Shown here one piece after another: positions 1 through 6,905 of a stretch of DNA of 35,514 nucleotides. Below the pieces are notes generated by a model. It was not told where the DNA came from. It ran no database searches and saw nothing but the letters and a program-made list of their open reading frames with translations. The stretch's first letter is position 1. Each line of letters begins with the position of its first letter. The position numbers were made by a program, and so were the translations under genes. Where the stretch lies: NCBI GenBank assembly GCA_001781445.1, contig MFLB01000021.1, forward strand, positions 1 to 35,514, written 5' to 3'. This DNA is from Candidatus Kaiserbacteria bacterium RIFCSPHIGHO2_01_FULL_58_22. GTDB taxonomy: Bacteria > Patescibacteriota > Minisyncoccia > Phycocordibacterales > UBA2100.

Positions 1-2
1 AA

Positions 3-218
3 GCCGTAAAAAATAAACCCCATTATTCCAAATACAAAGATTTAATGCCGGACTTTGTAAATATATCCTGTGAGGTTGTAGGTTGGTGTCGCTACTCTGA
101 ATTAAGAGAAACAAAACAAATACCCGGACAAGAATTTGATGGTATGAGATTCGTTAAAGAATCTGGGCTTTTAAAGAAAACAAAGAAGGACTGGCAAGAG
201 TTTATAAAGCAATTGTAG
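3..218 (+). CDS. 3' end of an unidentified gene, cut by the window edge
   Basis: An open frame runs from the first bases to a TAG stop at 216-218 (about 71 residues, no start inside the window). It ends in a basic stretch, KKTKKDWQEFIKQL. The ORF track omits it because it has no start. It converges on the cytosine methyltransferase and overlaps its 3' end by 17 bases. It shares the AT-rich composition of the next two genes. A restriction endonuclease partner of the methyltransferase would commonly sit here, but no endonuclease motif is visible in this short C-terminal piece, so that role is only inferred from position. Confidence 0.5.
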   Translation, partial: AVKNKPHYSKYKDLMPDFVNISCEVVGWCRYSELRETKQIPGQEFDGMRFVKESGLLKKTKKDWQEFIKQL

Positions 219-1347
219 CGCCAACTTCTACTTCATCAAATAAACTTGCTATCTCTCGTGCGTTAGCTTCTCCGTTGGTAAGTTTCGACTCCACGGACTC
301 GTAGGGAATCCCTGCGAAAGTTTTTAGCACGGCAGAAATAACGGCTTGCGCGCCGACTGGAGGCACTGCCATACCGATTTGTTTTCTCGCGCTTTCTTTG
401 GAGCCTTCGAATACGAAGCTATCGGGGAAAGATTGCAATCGTGCTCGTTCCCGGTTTGTAAGAGCGCGATGTTCTGACCAGTGATAAACATGTGTTCCAC
501 CACCTCCGCTTCCGGTGATGGTGTAGGCGGGTTTTTGGGGGTCTAACCTTTTATAAATCTGGCTCATGCGAGCACCTTTTACATTTAGTCTCAAATGTTG
601 AGGTATACCCTCATACCACGCATTTTCTCCGGCTGGGATATGCTTTAGCCGTTCAACAACACCTGCGGATTGCTTGGTAAGTTCGTGATTTTGCGCATCA
701 TCTGGTATGCGTGGGTTTTCTATTGCAGAGCGCGCGCTCACATAATTGTATTTTGTAGTTGGAGCGGGAACTTTGAATTGTAGTCCTAAATCTTTTCTTA
801 TACCGATAATAACAATTCGGTGTCTTTGTTGTGGCACACCGTATTCTTCAAATTTGTATAGGTGCGGAGTGAGTACATAACCTTTCCGGGCCGATTCGAG
901 ATCTTTTAGAATTTGCTTAAAAGCATTACCTCCATTTGCGCTCTGTAAGCCACTAACATTTTCCGCAATAAACCATTTTGGATTGTGGGTGTTTATTGCC
1001 CTTACTCCATGAGAGTAGAGGGGTCCAAACTTCCCATCAAAACCTTTTTGTTCACCCACAACACTAAAATCGTTACAAGGAAATCCAAAAGCAAGCACAT
1101 CAAATTCTGGTACTTTTTTAAAATCTATTTCTTGAACAGGAGCGCAGACGACACTTTCTTCATTTCCGTTGTGAATATTACGAGCGTATGTTTTACAAGT
1201 ATCAGCGTCGTAATCGTTTGCCCAAACAGGCTCGATACTATAGATGGTATTTTCGTTTTCAGCAAAAGACCGGATTGCGCCAAGAGCAAGCCCGCCGGGG
1301 CCGGAAAATAATTCTGCTAATTTAAATTTAATCTCCTTTTTTTTCAT
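202..1347 (-). CDS. DNA (cytosine-5-)-methyltransferase
   Basis: Transfers a methyl group from S-adenosylmethionine to cytosine C5 in a specific DNA sequence, usually as the protective half of a type II restriction-modification system. Family motifs appear in order. AELFSGPGG near residue 12 is the SAM-binding motif I. FGFPCNDFS near residue 90 holds the catalytic Cys; the usual PCQ is PCN here. ENV near 130 is motif VI. QQRHRIVIIG near 175 is motif VIII. A target-recognition region follows, then RLQSFPDSF and GMAVPP (usual GNAVPP) near the C-terminus. At 381 residues it is full length. It lies 27 bases downstream of lexA in the same orientation, so co-transcription is likely. The AT-rich composition differs from the genes after 2250, suggesting acquisition by transfer. 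Confidence 0.95.
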   Translation of the reverse strand: MKKKEIKFKLAELFSGPGGLALGAIRSFAENENTIYSIEPVWANDYDADTCKTYARNIHNGNEESVVCAPVQEIDFKKVPEFDVLAFGFPCNDFSVVGEQKGFDGKFGPLYSHGVRAINTHNPKWFIAENVSGLQSANGGNAFKQILKDLESARKGYVLTPHLYKFEEYGVPQQRHRIVIIGIRKDLGLQFKVPAPTTKYNYVSARSAIENPRIPDDAQNHELTKQSAGVVERLKHIPAGENAWYEGIPQHLRLNVKGARMSQIYKRLDPQKPAYTITGSGGGGTHVYHWSEHRALTNRERARLQSFPDSFVFEGSKESARKQIGMAVPPVGAQAVISAVLKTFAGIPYESVESKLTNGEANAREIASLFDEVEVGATIAL

Positions 1348-1374
1348 AAATTCTCAATTTATTTTACCATTTTT

Positions 1375-2001
1375 TTAAATTTCCTTCCTAAGCACTCCTA
1401 CGACTCTTCCTTGTATTTCCACATTTGTCTCATAAAATGGCTTCATTTTCTTATTTGCTGGAACTAATTTAATTCGATTTTTTTCCTTGTAAATCCTTTT
1501 AAGTGTAACGGCATCTTTGTTCGGAAGATAAGCAACTGCTTTGTCTCCATCGTCAACGGATGATTGTTCCCGTACCACAATAATATCTCCGTCAAAAATT
1601 CCATCTTCAATCATACTTGTACCGGCAATTTTCAAGGCATAGAAATTTGCTCCTGTTGAAAGCATATTTCTAGGAACTTCGATTGGTCTGGGATCCCTAA
1701 TTGCCTCAATAGGTCCACCGGCGGCAATAAGTCCCATAAGTGGAATTTCTACCGCTCCATTCTTTTGGTGATTGAATGCTTGAATTGAACGGCGCTTGCC
1801 CTTTTCAGTTGTAAGCAGGTTCTTTTGGCGTAGATACGAAATATGTTGGTGGATGGTGGGGACGGAAACATCAAAATGAACTGCGATTTCTGAAAGAGAT
1901 GGCGCAAAGCCATTCTTCTTGCGAAAATTACCGATGAATTCAAGTATCTCCGACTGTCTTTTTGAAGCTTTTCCTATTCCCACGCTTGACTTATTTTGCA
2001 T
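1375..2001 (-). CDS. lexA: LexA-family repressor (S24 autoprotease)
   Basis: A transcriptional repressor that self-cleaves, on RecA activation in the classical SOS system. The N-terminal 75 residues form a LexA-type winged helix (SLSEIAVHFDVSVPTIHQHI). A linker leads to the cleavage site AAGG (Ala-Gly bond, as in LexA). The S24 protease fold follows, with the nucleophile Ser in GTSMIEDG and the general-base Lys in GDKAVAYL. At 208 residues it has the usual LexA length. It precedes the methyltransferase in an apparent two-gene operon, so it may be the cell's SOS regulator or a local controller of the restriction-modification island. Its promoter sits against the start codon and is loaded with TTAGG repeats that could be its own operator. 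Confidence 0.9.
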   Translation of the reverse strand: MQNKSSVGIGKASKRQSEILEFIGNFRKKNGFAPSLSEIAVHFDVSVPTIHQHISYLRQKNLLTTEKGKRRSIQAFNHQKNGAVEIPLMGLIAAGGPIEAIRDPRPIEVPRNMLSTGANFYALKIAGTSMIEDGIFDGDIIVVREQSSVDDGDKAVAYLPNKDAVTLKRIYKEKNRIKLVPANKKMKPFYETNVEIQGRVVGVLRKEI

Positions 2002-2002
2002 A

Positions 2003-2042
2003 CCTAAAGTATAATACCTAATATAAACCTAATCAAGCCTAA
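2003..2042 (-). promoter_or_regulatory. lexA promoter with four TTAGG direct repeats
   Basis: Reading the minus strand, TTGATT (2031-2036) and TATACT (2008-2013) are separated by 17 bases. The lexA ATG begins only six bases after the -10 box, implying a leaderless mRNA. TTAGG occurs four times, with plus-strand CCTAA copies starting at 2003, 2017, 2028 and 2038 (spacings 14, 11 and 10), overlapping the -35, the spacer and the -10/start region. Near-helical spacing of repeats over a promoter is typical of an operator. Autoregulation by LexA is inferred. Confidence 0.6.
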
Positions 2043-2043
2043 G

Positions 2044-2232
2044 TTATCCCCATGTTGGTGTCTCAAACCATTCAGGATGAACTTTGTAGATAGCCCTTAA
2101 TTCTCGTATACTTTTATCAATATCCTTGAATCTAAGCCACGTTTTCGGTTCAAAGTTGCGGACATCGCCACCGCAAATAGAAACTTCGCGCTCTGAAATG
2201 CCGGAGATGCGTCCCGCCGGAAGTTGCTGACT
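2044..2232 (-). pseudogene. C-terminal gene remnant
   Basis: A minus-strand frame without any start codon reads convincingly as protein (for example ICGGDVRNFEPKTWLRF, then IYKVHPEWFETPTWG) and ends at TAA 2044-2046. It is closed at its upstream end by an in-frame stop at 2233-2235. It therefore looks like the 3' end of a lost gene lying at the junction between the AT-rich island and the GC-rich chromosome. The product is not recognised. The ORF track shows only a different frame here (2097..2375). Confidence 0.35.
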
Positions 2233-2252
2233 TCACGGTAGAGGTCTATACT
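2224..2252 (+). promoter_or_regulatory. Promoter of the DUF5652 gene
   Basis: TTGCTG (2224-2229), a 17-base spacer and TATACT (2247-2252). The ATG at 2259 follows after exactly six bases (tttccc), so the transcript should begin at or next to the start codon. Confidence 0.6.
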
Positions 2253-2258
2253 TTTCCC

Positions 2259-2504
2259 ATGGACTTCACGCAATACATGGGCATCGGGGGCATGGGAGCG
2301 CTCGGTTCCTTCTCTCTCTTGCTCGTCCTCCTCATCGCGTGGAGCCTTTTCTGGAAGGGCTTCGCGCTCTGGCACTCCGCGAAGCGCGGCGAGCAGTGGT
2401 GGTTCATCGCTTTCCTCATTCTCAACACCGCCGGCATCCTAGAGATCGTCTACCTCTTCTTCATCGCGAAAGTTCCCGAATTCCGCAAGAAGCTGGGACT
2501 CTGA
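2259..2504 (+). CDS. DUF5652 family small membrane protein
   Basis: An 81-residue protein with two hydrophobic segments (about residues 16-40 and 47-68). Between and after them is the family pattern WKGFALWHSAKRGEQWWF ... LNTAGILEIVYLF. This is characteristic of DUF5652, a small membrane family frequent in Parcubacteria. The function is unknown. Its 3' end overlaps the convergent thiamine pyrophosphokinase gene by 55 bases, so transcription of the two may interfere. No Shine-Dalgarno sequence is visible; the start is supported by the promoter six bases upstream. Confidence 0.85.
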   Translation: MDFTQYMGIGGMGALGSFSLLLVLLIAWSLFWKGFALWHSAKRGEQWWFIAFLILNTAGILEIVYLFFIAKVPEFRKKLGL

Positions 2505-3208
2505 TCTCCAAGGCGGTGGACTACGAGGAGACTCCCGTTTCTGACACTGATGTCCGCCGTTTTCCCCGTCATCTTGTTGCGTATGCCGCGAGCGCTCCCC
2601 GAGCGCAGAACCTCGTTCTTGAGCGGATAGAAAAGTCCTTTCGCGCTCACCCCTGCCGCATCGCGCCCGACGGGAATAAGCGAGACATCATCCCCTTTCT
2701 TTCCCCTGATACGGAGTCGTGCGCGGACAAGCTCTATCTCCTCCCTGCCTTCTATGATGCGCAATCGAACCGATGCGAATCGCTTTTTTGCGAGCATGAA
2801 GATGTTGCCGACGAGGTGATCGGTCGAGGTGCCGCGCACGCCGGCGAGAATGACGTCGCGGCATCCCCGCGCAACCGCAAGCGCCACTCCGAGCTCGGAA
2901 TCCGTGTAGAGCTTGTCGCGCGGATATCGGATGAGCTCGACCTTCTTTTTCTGCAGAGCACGAAGTATGCGCCGAGAGAGCGAATCCATGTCGCCGATGA
3001 CGACGTGCGGCGTGAGGCGAAGCGCGAGTATATGTGAGGCGCCGCCGTCGCAACCGATGAGAAGCGTGTCTTTCTTGATATGCCGCTTTACGCGCGAGAG
3101 ATCGGCGAGATCGCCATTGCAAAAGACGATGGCTTTTTTCACCCCGTTAGAAGTAGGAGGCTTGCGCTTCCGATTCGTCTCCGACGGCAGTGAGATGTTC
3201 TTGTTCAT
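2450..3208 (-). CDS. thiN: Thiamine pyrophosphokinase
   Basis: Transfers pyrophosphate from ATP to thiamine, giving the cofactor TPP. Visible motifs are GCDGGASH, GDMDS (metal and substrate site), DKLYTDSELGVALA and GTSTDHLVGNI, the TPK catalytic-domain series, followed by a C-terminal thiamine-binding beta domain. At 252 residues it is slightly long. The family homology begins at KKAIVFCNGDL. The first ~22 residues are encoded inside an inverted-repeat element (3142-3260), so translation may really begin at the GTG at 3142. It is the last gene of the riboswitch-controlled thiamine operon, separated from the permease by that repeat, and would convert imported thiamine to TPP. The gene ends inside the convergent DUF5652 gene. 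Confidence 0.88.
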   Translation of the reverse strand: MNKNISLPSETNRKRKPPTSNGVKKAIVFCNGDLADLSRVKRHIKKDTLLIGCDGGASHILALRLTPHVVIGDMDSLSRRILRALQKKKVELIRYPRDKLYTDSELGVALAVARGCRDVILAGVRGTSTDHLVGNIFMLAKKRFASVRLRIIEGREEIELVRARLRIRGKKGDDVSLIPVGRDAAGVSAKGLFYPLKNEVLRSGSARGIRNKMTGKTADISVRNGSLLVVHRLGDQSPSFLRNSGTFAMKKR

Positions 3209-3260
3209 AGCTTGCAGGACGATCTATCTATGTCCTGAACTTCCGCAACTTCTAACGGGG
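3142..3260. repeat. Inverted-repeat element, CCCCGTTAGAA family, copy 1
   Basis: CCCCGTTAGAAGT (3142-3154) is matched by its exact reverse complement ACTTCTAACGGGG (3248-3260). The element starts next to the permease stop codon and runs into the 5' end of thiN, supplying the odd N-terminus ...PPTSNGV. A second copy with arms differing by a compensated base pair lies at 12599-12666. Confidence 0.7.
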
Positions 3261-3261
3261 C

Positions 3262-4011
3262 TCATATTTTTTTCCACGGAACGAATACGCGCTCCGCGAG
3301 CGATACGAGCGCAAGGAGCGCAACCGTGAGGAGCATCGTCACGACGAGCGCGGCAAAGACGAGGACGATGGCGCGACTATTGGCCGAGGTAAGCATGAAA
3401 ACGCCGAGGCCGCGGTAGGCGCCGACGAACTCGCCGACGATGGCGGCAGTGATTGCGTATGTTACAGCTATGCGAAGCCCCGAAAAGAACGAGGGCAGAG
3501 CCGCCGGCAAGCGAACATACGAAAGTATCTGCCATGAAGAAGCGCCCATAGCCTTAAGGAGGTCGACCATGTTCTCATCTGCCGCGCGAAGCGCGTCGAA
3601 GGTCGCGATGGTGACGGGGAAAAAGCAATAGAGGATGACGATGAGCGCCTTCGGAAAGAGATCGAAGCCGAACCACATGAGAAGGAGCGGCGCGAGCGCG
3701 ATCAAGGGTATCGTCTGCGAGAGGACGAGAAGCGGGTAGACGCCGGCGCGGACGCGCGGCATGAGGAAAAGCGCCGCCGCGAAGCCGACGCCTAGCAGTA
3801 CCGCGAAGAAAAGCCCGATGAGCGCCTCTTTGAGCGTCTGCGCCGCGTGGACGAAGAGTATCTCGCGGTACGAAAGAACGGCGAGCGCGATATCCGAAGG
3901 GGGCGGCAAGACGGTTTTCGATATGTTCGCGAGACGGACGTAGAGCTCCCACGCGCCGATGAACGACGTGAGGATAAGAAGCGGCGGGAAGAGTTTTTCG
4001 AGCATCGTCAT
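3262..4011 (-). CDS. ABC transporter permease, thiamine/pyrimidine precursor uptake (ThiX-like)
   Basis: A membrane permease of the binding-protein-dependent transporter family, 249 residues with about six transmembrane helices. The ATPase-contacting EAA loop is seen as LRAADENMVDLLKAMGA, followed by the conserved EFVGAYRGLGV segment. It overlaps the ATPase stop by four bases (ATGA), so it is translationally coupled. Family relatives (SsuC, TauC, ThiX) move sulfonates or thiamine precursors. The TPP riboswitch, the ThiY-type binding protein and thiN in the same operon point to thiamine or its pyrimidine moiety. No gene symbol is forced because nomenclature varies. Confidence 0.85.
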   Translation of the reverse strand: MTMLEKLFPPLLILTSFIGAWELYVRLANISKTVLPPPSDIALAVLSYREILFVHAAQTLKEALIGLFFAVLLGVGFAAALFLMPRVRAGVYPLLVLSQTIPLIALAPLLLMWFGFDLFPKALIVILYCFFPVTIATFDALRAADENMVDLLKAMGASSWQILSYVRLPAALPSFFSGLRIAVTYAITAAIVGEFVGAYRGLGVFMLTSANSRAIVLVFAALVVTMLLTVALLALVSLAERVFVPWKKI

Positions 4012-4766
4012 ACGGGCGCGAGGAGTGAGAACAGGCGTTTTTCAAGTTCGAGCGCCTCCGGCGCGCGCAACTGCTCATGACGGCGCGGCCGCGGGATCGG
4101 CACGTCGAATTTTTCCTTGATGCGCCCGGAACCGAGCACATAGATAGTGTCGGAGAGGAATATCGCCTCGCGGATGTCATGGGTGACGAGAAGCACGCTC
4201 GCCTCGGTCTTCTCGAGGAGCGCGAGAAGCCATGTTTGCGCTTCTATGCGCGTCAGCGCGTCGAGGGGCGCGAACGGCTCATCGAGGAGCAGTAACGAGT
4301 GATCGTGGAGCACCGTTCGCAGAAGCGCCGCTTTCTGCTTCGTTCCTCCCGAAAGCGCCGCCGGATAGAGCCGAGCATATTGTTCCAAACCGAATGCCGA
4401 AAGAAGCGCTCTCGCTTTTTCCTGCGCTCTCCCTCGCGACGCGCCCGCGATATCCGCGGGCAACAAAAGATTTCCCTCGACCGTCCTCCAGGGCAAAAGC
4501 GCGTGGTCTTGCGGCATATACGATGCGTCGCCACGGAGCTCGAAGACGCCGGATGTCGGCATCCCGACGCCGGCGAGTATTTTAAGGAGCGTGCTCTTGC
4601 CGGAGGCGTTCTGCCCGATGATGCTGACAAACTCGCCCTCTTTGGCCTCGAGGCTGACATTCGAGAGCGCCCGGATCTCCTTTTTCCCCGTCTCGTAAGT
4701 CTTCCCGACGCCGCGGACGGCGAGCAGAGCCGCGCTATTCGAAAAGTTCATTCGTGTAGAGCGCAT
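4008..4766 (-). CDS. ABC transporter ATPase, thiamine/pyrimidine precursor uptake (ThiZ-like)
   Basis: The energy-coupling subunit of the importer, 252 residues. Walker A is GQNASGKST near residue 50. The Q-loop is SYMPQDHALLPW, the signature LSGGTKQK, Walker B LLLLDEPFAPLD, and the switch His lies in VTHD. All catalytic residues are present. The ATG at 4766 lies inside the 3' end of the binding-protein gene. An alternative ATG at 4751 (MNFSNS) is equally plausible and overlaps less. It is translationally linked on both sides within the operon binding protein - ATPase - permease. Confidence 0.88.
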   Translation of the reverse strand: MRSTRMNFSNSAALLAVRGVGKTYETGKKEIRALSNVSLEAKEGEFVSIIGQNASGKSTLLKILAGVGMPTSGVFELRGDASYMPQDHALLPWRTVEGNLLLPADIAGASRGRAQEKARALLSAFGLEQYARLYPAALSGGTKQKAALLRTVLHDHSLLLLDEPFAPLDALTRIEAQTWLLALLEKTEASVLLVTHDIREAIFLSDTIYVLGSGRIKEKFDVPIPRPRRHEQLRAPEALELEKRLFSLLAPV

Positions 4767-5748
4767 CGAGGTCGAGCTCGCTTACCGGGTCGCCCGAGGC
4801 GTCGAAGACAGCTTCGTTATCGAGCATGAACGCGGGGTACCAGCGCCACGAGCTTTCGCTCTGGACTCCCCACGGCACTCCCTCGTCGGCGTAGCGCGGC
4901 GAGAGATACGCTTGGCTCGCGAATACAAGGCCTTCGTCGGGGAAAGTGCCGCGCGGGGTGGCCGCGATGAGCATGCGCGCCGCCTTCTCCGGGTTCTCGC
5001 GCGCGAATTCGTAGCCGCGCGCCGTCGCGCGCATGAATTTTTTCAGCAACTCTTTCTTCGTCGCAAGCGTTTGTGGCGAGGTGATGATGTTCGGCGTCGA
5101 GTAATCGGGAATGCCGTATTCGGCGATGGGAAATGTGATGAGCTCGAACCCTTCGCGCTTCGCCGCGACACCCTGCCAGCCGTCGAATATCCACGTGAAA
5201 TCGACGCGCCCCGCGCGGAGCGCCTCGAAGGCGTCGGTATCGAGCGTCACGTTCTGAAATGCACCGCTCCCGCCGTCGCTTTGAATGATAGTACCGATGA
5301 CGGGCTCTTCGTATGGCGCGCCATAGCCGCCGTAAATTTTTCCCTCAAGTTGCGAAGGGCGCGTGATGCCAGAATCTTTTCGCACGGCGAGGGAGGAGGT
5401 GTTGCGCGCGATGATAGCGGCGATGGAAACGACTGGCGCGCCTGCCGCGTGCGCGGCGACGATTGCTTCAGTGGAGCTGATGCCGAGATCTGCTGCGCCG
5501 GAGTGCACTAAGACGTCGGGCGATACGGAGCCGTAGGGCAGGATGATGAGTTCTATCCCCTCTTCTTCGTACCACTTCTCATGGAGCGCGACGTAGAGCC
5601 CCGTGTGATTGGTGTTCGGCGTCCAGTCGAACGCGAGCGTGAGAGGCGCGAGGTCATCGCGCGTCGAACCCGTGTTGCTTTGAAATATCCAAAATGCGCT
5701 TCCAACGATTACGACGACTAGAACGACTATAACGTATCTGGTATTCAT
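4735..5748 (-). CDS. ThiY-like (NMT1/THI5 family) substrate-binding protein
   Basis: The extracytoplasmic solute receptor of the importer, 337 residues. An N-terminal hydrophobic segment (VIVVLVVVIVGSAFWIF) anchors or exports it. The family hallmark DWTPNTNHTGLYVA follows, where thiamine-type receptors have the DW.PNTNHTG pattern. The mature fold is a type II periplasmic-binding protein. This family binds formylaminopyrimidine, HMP or thiamine; the exact ligand cannot be read from sequence. It is the first gene after the TPP riboswitch. A strong Shine-Dalgarno GGAGG lies four bases before the ATG, inside the 3' end of the riboswitch. Such an SD is unusual in this window. Confidence 0.9.
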   Translation of the reverse strand: MNTRYVIVVLVVVIVGSAFWIFQSNTGSTRDDLAPLTLAFDWTPNTNHTGLYVALHEKWYEEEGIELIILPYGSVSPDVLVHSGAADLGISSTEAIVAAHAAGAPVVSIAAIIARNTSSLAVRKDSGITRPSQLEGKIYGGYGAPYEEPVIGTIIQSDGGSGAFQNVTLDTDAFEALRAGRVDFTWIFDGWQGVAAKREGFELITFPIAEYGIPDYSTPNIITSPQTLATKKELLKKFMRATARGYEFARENPEKAARMLIAATPRGTFPDEGLVFASQAYLSPRYADEGVPWGVQSESSWRWYPAFMLDNEAVFDASGDPVSELDLDALYTNELFE

Positions 5749-5750
5749 AT

Positions 5751-5860
5751 TCCCTCCGCAGGCATTACCCTACAGGTTCGATGGGTCGTCCCTGCGGTGA
5801 GTTTATCGAATCCGCGACTTGGGACCTCTCAGCCGAGCCTTGTCTCGCCGAAGCCCCGTT
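5751..5860 (-). promoter_or_regulatory. TPP (THI element) riboswitch
   Basis: On the minus strand the leader contains the THI-box core GGCTGAGAGG (5823-5834 region), then a distal arm CCGCAGG...GACCC...GAACCTG...GGGT...CCTGCGG and the ending GGAGGGAAT just before the thiY ATG. These are the universally conserved TPP-sensing elements in the right order. The ribosome binding site lies in the 3' closing part, so TPP binding probably masks translation initiation. A transcriptional mode is not excluded, although no terminator is seen. Confidence 0.93.
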
Positions 5861-5900
5861 TGACGTGGCGTAGGCGGACTTCCCCAGCTCCCCCACAACT

Positions 5901-5928
5901 ACTGTATCAGAGGAAGGAAAAGAGACAA
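5901..5928 (-). promoter_or_regulatory. Probable promoter of the thiamine operon
   Basis: On the minus strand TTGTCT (5923-5928) and TACAGT (5901-5906) are separated by 16 bases. They lie just past the GNAT stop codon and about 40 bases before the riboswitch core. Each box matches the consensus at four of six positions. Confidence 0.4.
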
Positions 5929-5933
5929 CTCGT

Positions 5934-6386
5934 CTATGTCAAAACCTTCGTCATTTGGACGCGTTCCACGTCACTGCGACCCGGTTCAGGCTCAACCCAA
6001 GCCTCCTTATGGAAACCGAGACGTTCGTAAAATCCAACTGCTGTGGGATGTGCATTGAGAACGAGCGTGGATATCCCTTGTCTTTTGGCAAGACTCTCAA
6101 GATTTTTCATGAGCAACCGCCCAAAACCCCTGCCTTGCTCTTTTTTAGTGATCGCCACAAGCCGAACTGCGGCTATATCCGGGGAGAGAATGTCGAACCG
6201 CGCTGTTCCGATCGCTCTTCCATTAGTCTTCAGGAGTAATGCGGTTTTGTTCGGATCCCGTTCGCCTCGATAGTTCGGATCGTAGTCGGACCTGCCGCGC
6301 GCTTCGAAGAGTTCTGTGCGACGGATGTCGTGATAGCTCGCCCAATCCTCGGCCGTCGTTACCCGAGCAAGCTCGACCCTTACCAT
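5934..6386 (-). CDS. GNAT-family N-acetyltransferase
   Basis: A predicted acetyl-CoA-dependent acetyltransferase of 150 residues. The central strand RLVAITKKEQGRGFGRLLM carries the acetyl-CoA pyrophosphate loop (Q-x-x-G-x-G type). It is followed by the usual LNAHPTAVGFYERLGF segment, which shapes the active site. Homologues act on small molecules or protein N-termini; the substrate cannot be told. It starts three bases after the hicA stop and so probably shares the hicBA transcript. Its stop abuts the thiamine operon promoter. Confidence 0.85.
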   Translation of the reverse strand: MVRVELARVTTAEDWASYHDIRRTELFEARGRSDYDPNYRGERDPNKTALLLKTNGRAIGTARFDILSPDIAAVRLVAITKKEQGRGFGRLLMKNLESLAKRQGISTLVLNAHPTAVGFYERLGFHKEAWVEPEPGRSDVERVQMTKVLT

Positions 6387-6389
6387 AGA

Positions 6390-6596
6390 TCACAGATCAT
6401 CGGCGGTGAGGCCCGCGATCTTGAGAATGCGATGTAGCGTGCCCTTTGAAATGTCTCGCGCGTGCATCGGGACCACGACGGTTGCCTTGTCCGAAGCGCG
6501 TACGTATACCGCATGACTGCCGCGTTGCCGGGTAAAGACGAAACCTCGTTTGGCGATCAGCGCGATGATCCTTCTCGGCGTCGCCGACTTGGCCAT
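6390..6596 (-). CDS. hicA: HicA-like mRNA interferase toxin
   Basis: A 68-residue protein with the HicA/YcfA double-stranded RNA-binding-like fold. RRIIALIAKRGFVFTRQRGSHAVYV contains the catalytic His in GSH, followed by VVVPMHARDISKGTLHRILKIAG. HicA toxins cleave mRNA during translation unless bound by HicB. It lies eight bases downstream of hicB. The antitoxin-first order differs from the E. coli order but is common elsewhere. All expected residues are present, so it looks functional. Confidence 0.9.
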   Translation of the reverse strand: MAKSATPRRIIALIAKRGFVFTRQRGSHAVYVRASDKATVVVPMHARDISKGTLHRILKIAGLTADDL

Positions 6597-6604
6597 AGCG
6601 CTTA

Positions 6605-6859
6605 CTACCTTCGAACCTCCGCAAGATCAACGGCGACCGAACTCACGATCGGGCGCTCATCAATAGCCGGTACCGGTTCTCGACGCGCGGCGAGCTCCTC
6701 GAGATATACGAGAATCGCCTCTTTCGCCATTTTCTGGGCATGCTCGAAGTTTTTGCCTTGCGTCACACAACCGGGCAAAGTCGGCACATACACCGAATAT
6801 CCCCTTCTTTTCTCGGGTTCGAATACGACGCTAAAGTCCAGAATTTTCTTCTTTTTCAT
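6605..6859 (-). CDS. hicB: HicB-like antitoxin
   Basis: An 84-residue protein with the partly degraded RNase H-like HicB fold: GYSVYVPTLPGCVTQGKNFEHAQKMAKEAI. The TLPGC-TQG core is the family signature. No C-terminal DNA-binding domain is present, so autoregulation would need another mode. It pairs with the adjacent toxin gene and is divergent from ilvD, with 46 bases between the start codons. No strong promoter for it was recognised in that gap. Confidence 0.88.
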   Translation of the reverse strand: MKKKKILDFSVVFEPEKRRGYSVYVPTLPGCVTQGKNFEHAQKMAKEAILVYLEELAARREPVPAIDERPIVSSVAVDLAEVRR

Positions 6860-6868
6860 ACTTCAATG

Positions 6869-6897
6869 AGGACAGCATACCATATTCAATGTATACT
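6869..6897 (+). promoter_or_regulatory. ilvD promoter
   Basis: AGGACA (6869-6874), a 17-base spacer and TATACT (6892-6897). The ATG follows after eight bases, leaving essentially no 5' untranslated region. Confidence 0.5.
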
Positions 6898-6905
6898 CGA
6901 AATTC

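Noticed and set aside
2097-2375. 92 aa minus-strand ORF
   Set aside because: A chimera of a shadow of the DUF5652 gene and the wrong frame of a gene remnant; a different frame (2044-2232) reads better.
2339-3037. 232 aa plus-strand ORF over the DUF5652 and thiN genes
   Set aside because: An out-of-frame shadow of two well-supported genes.
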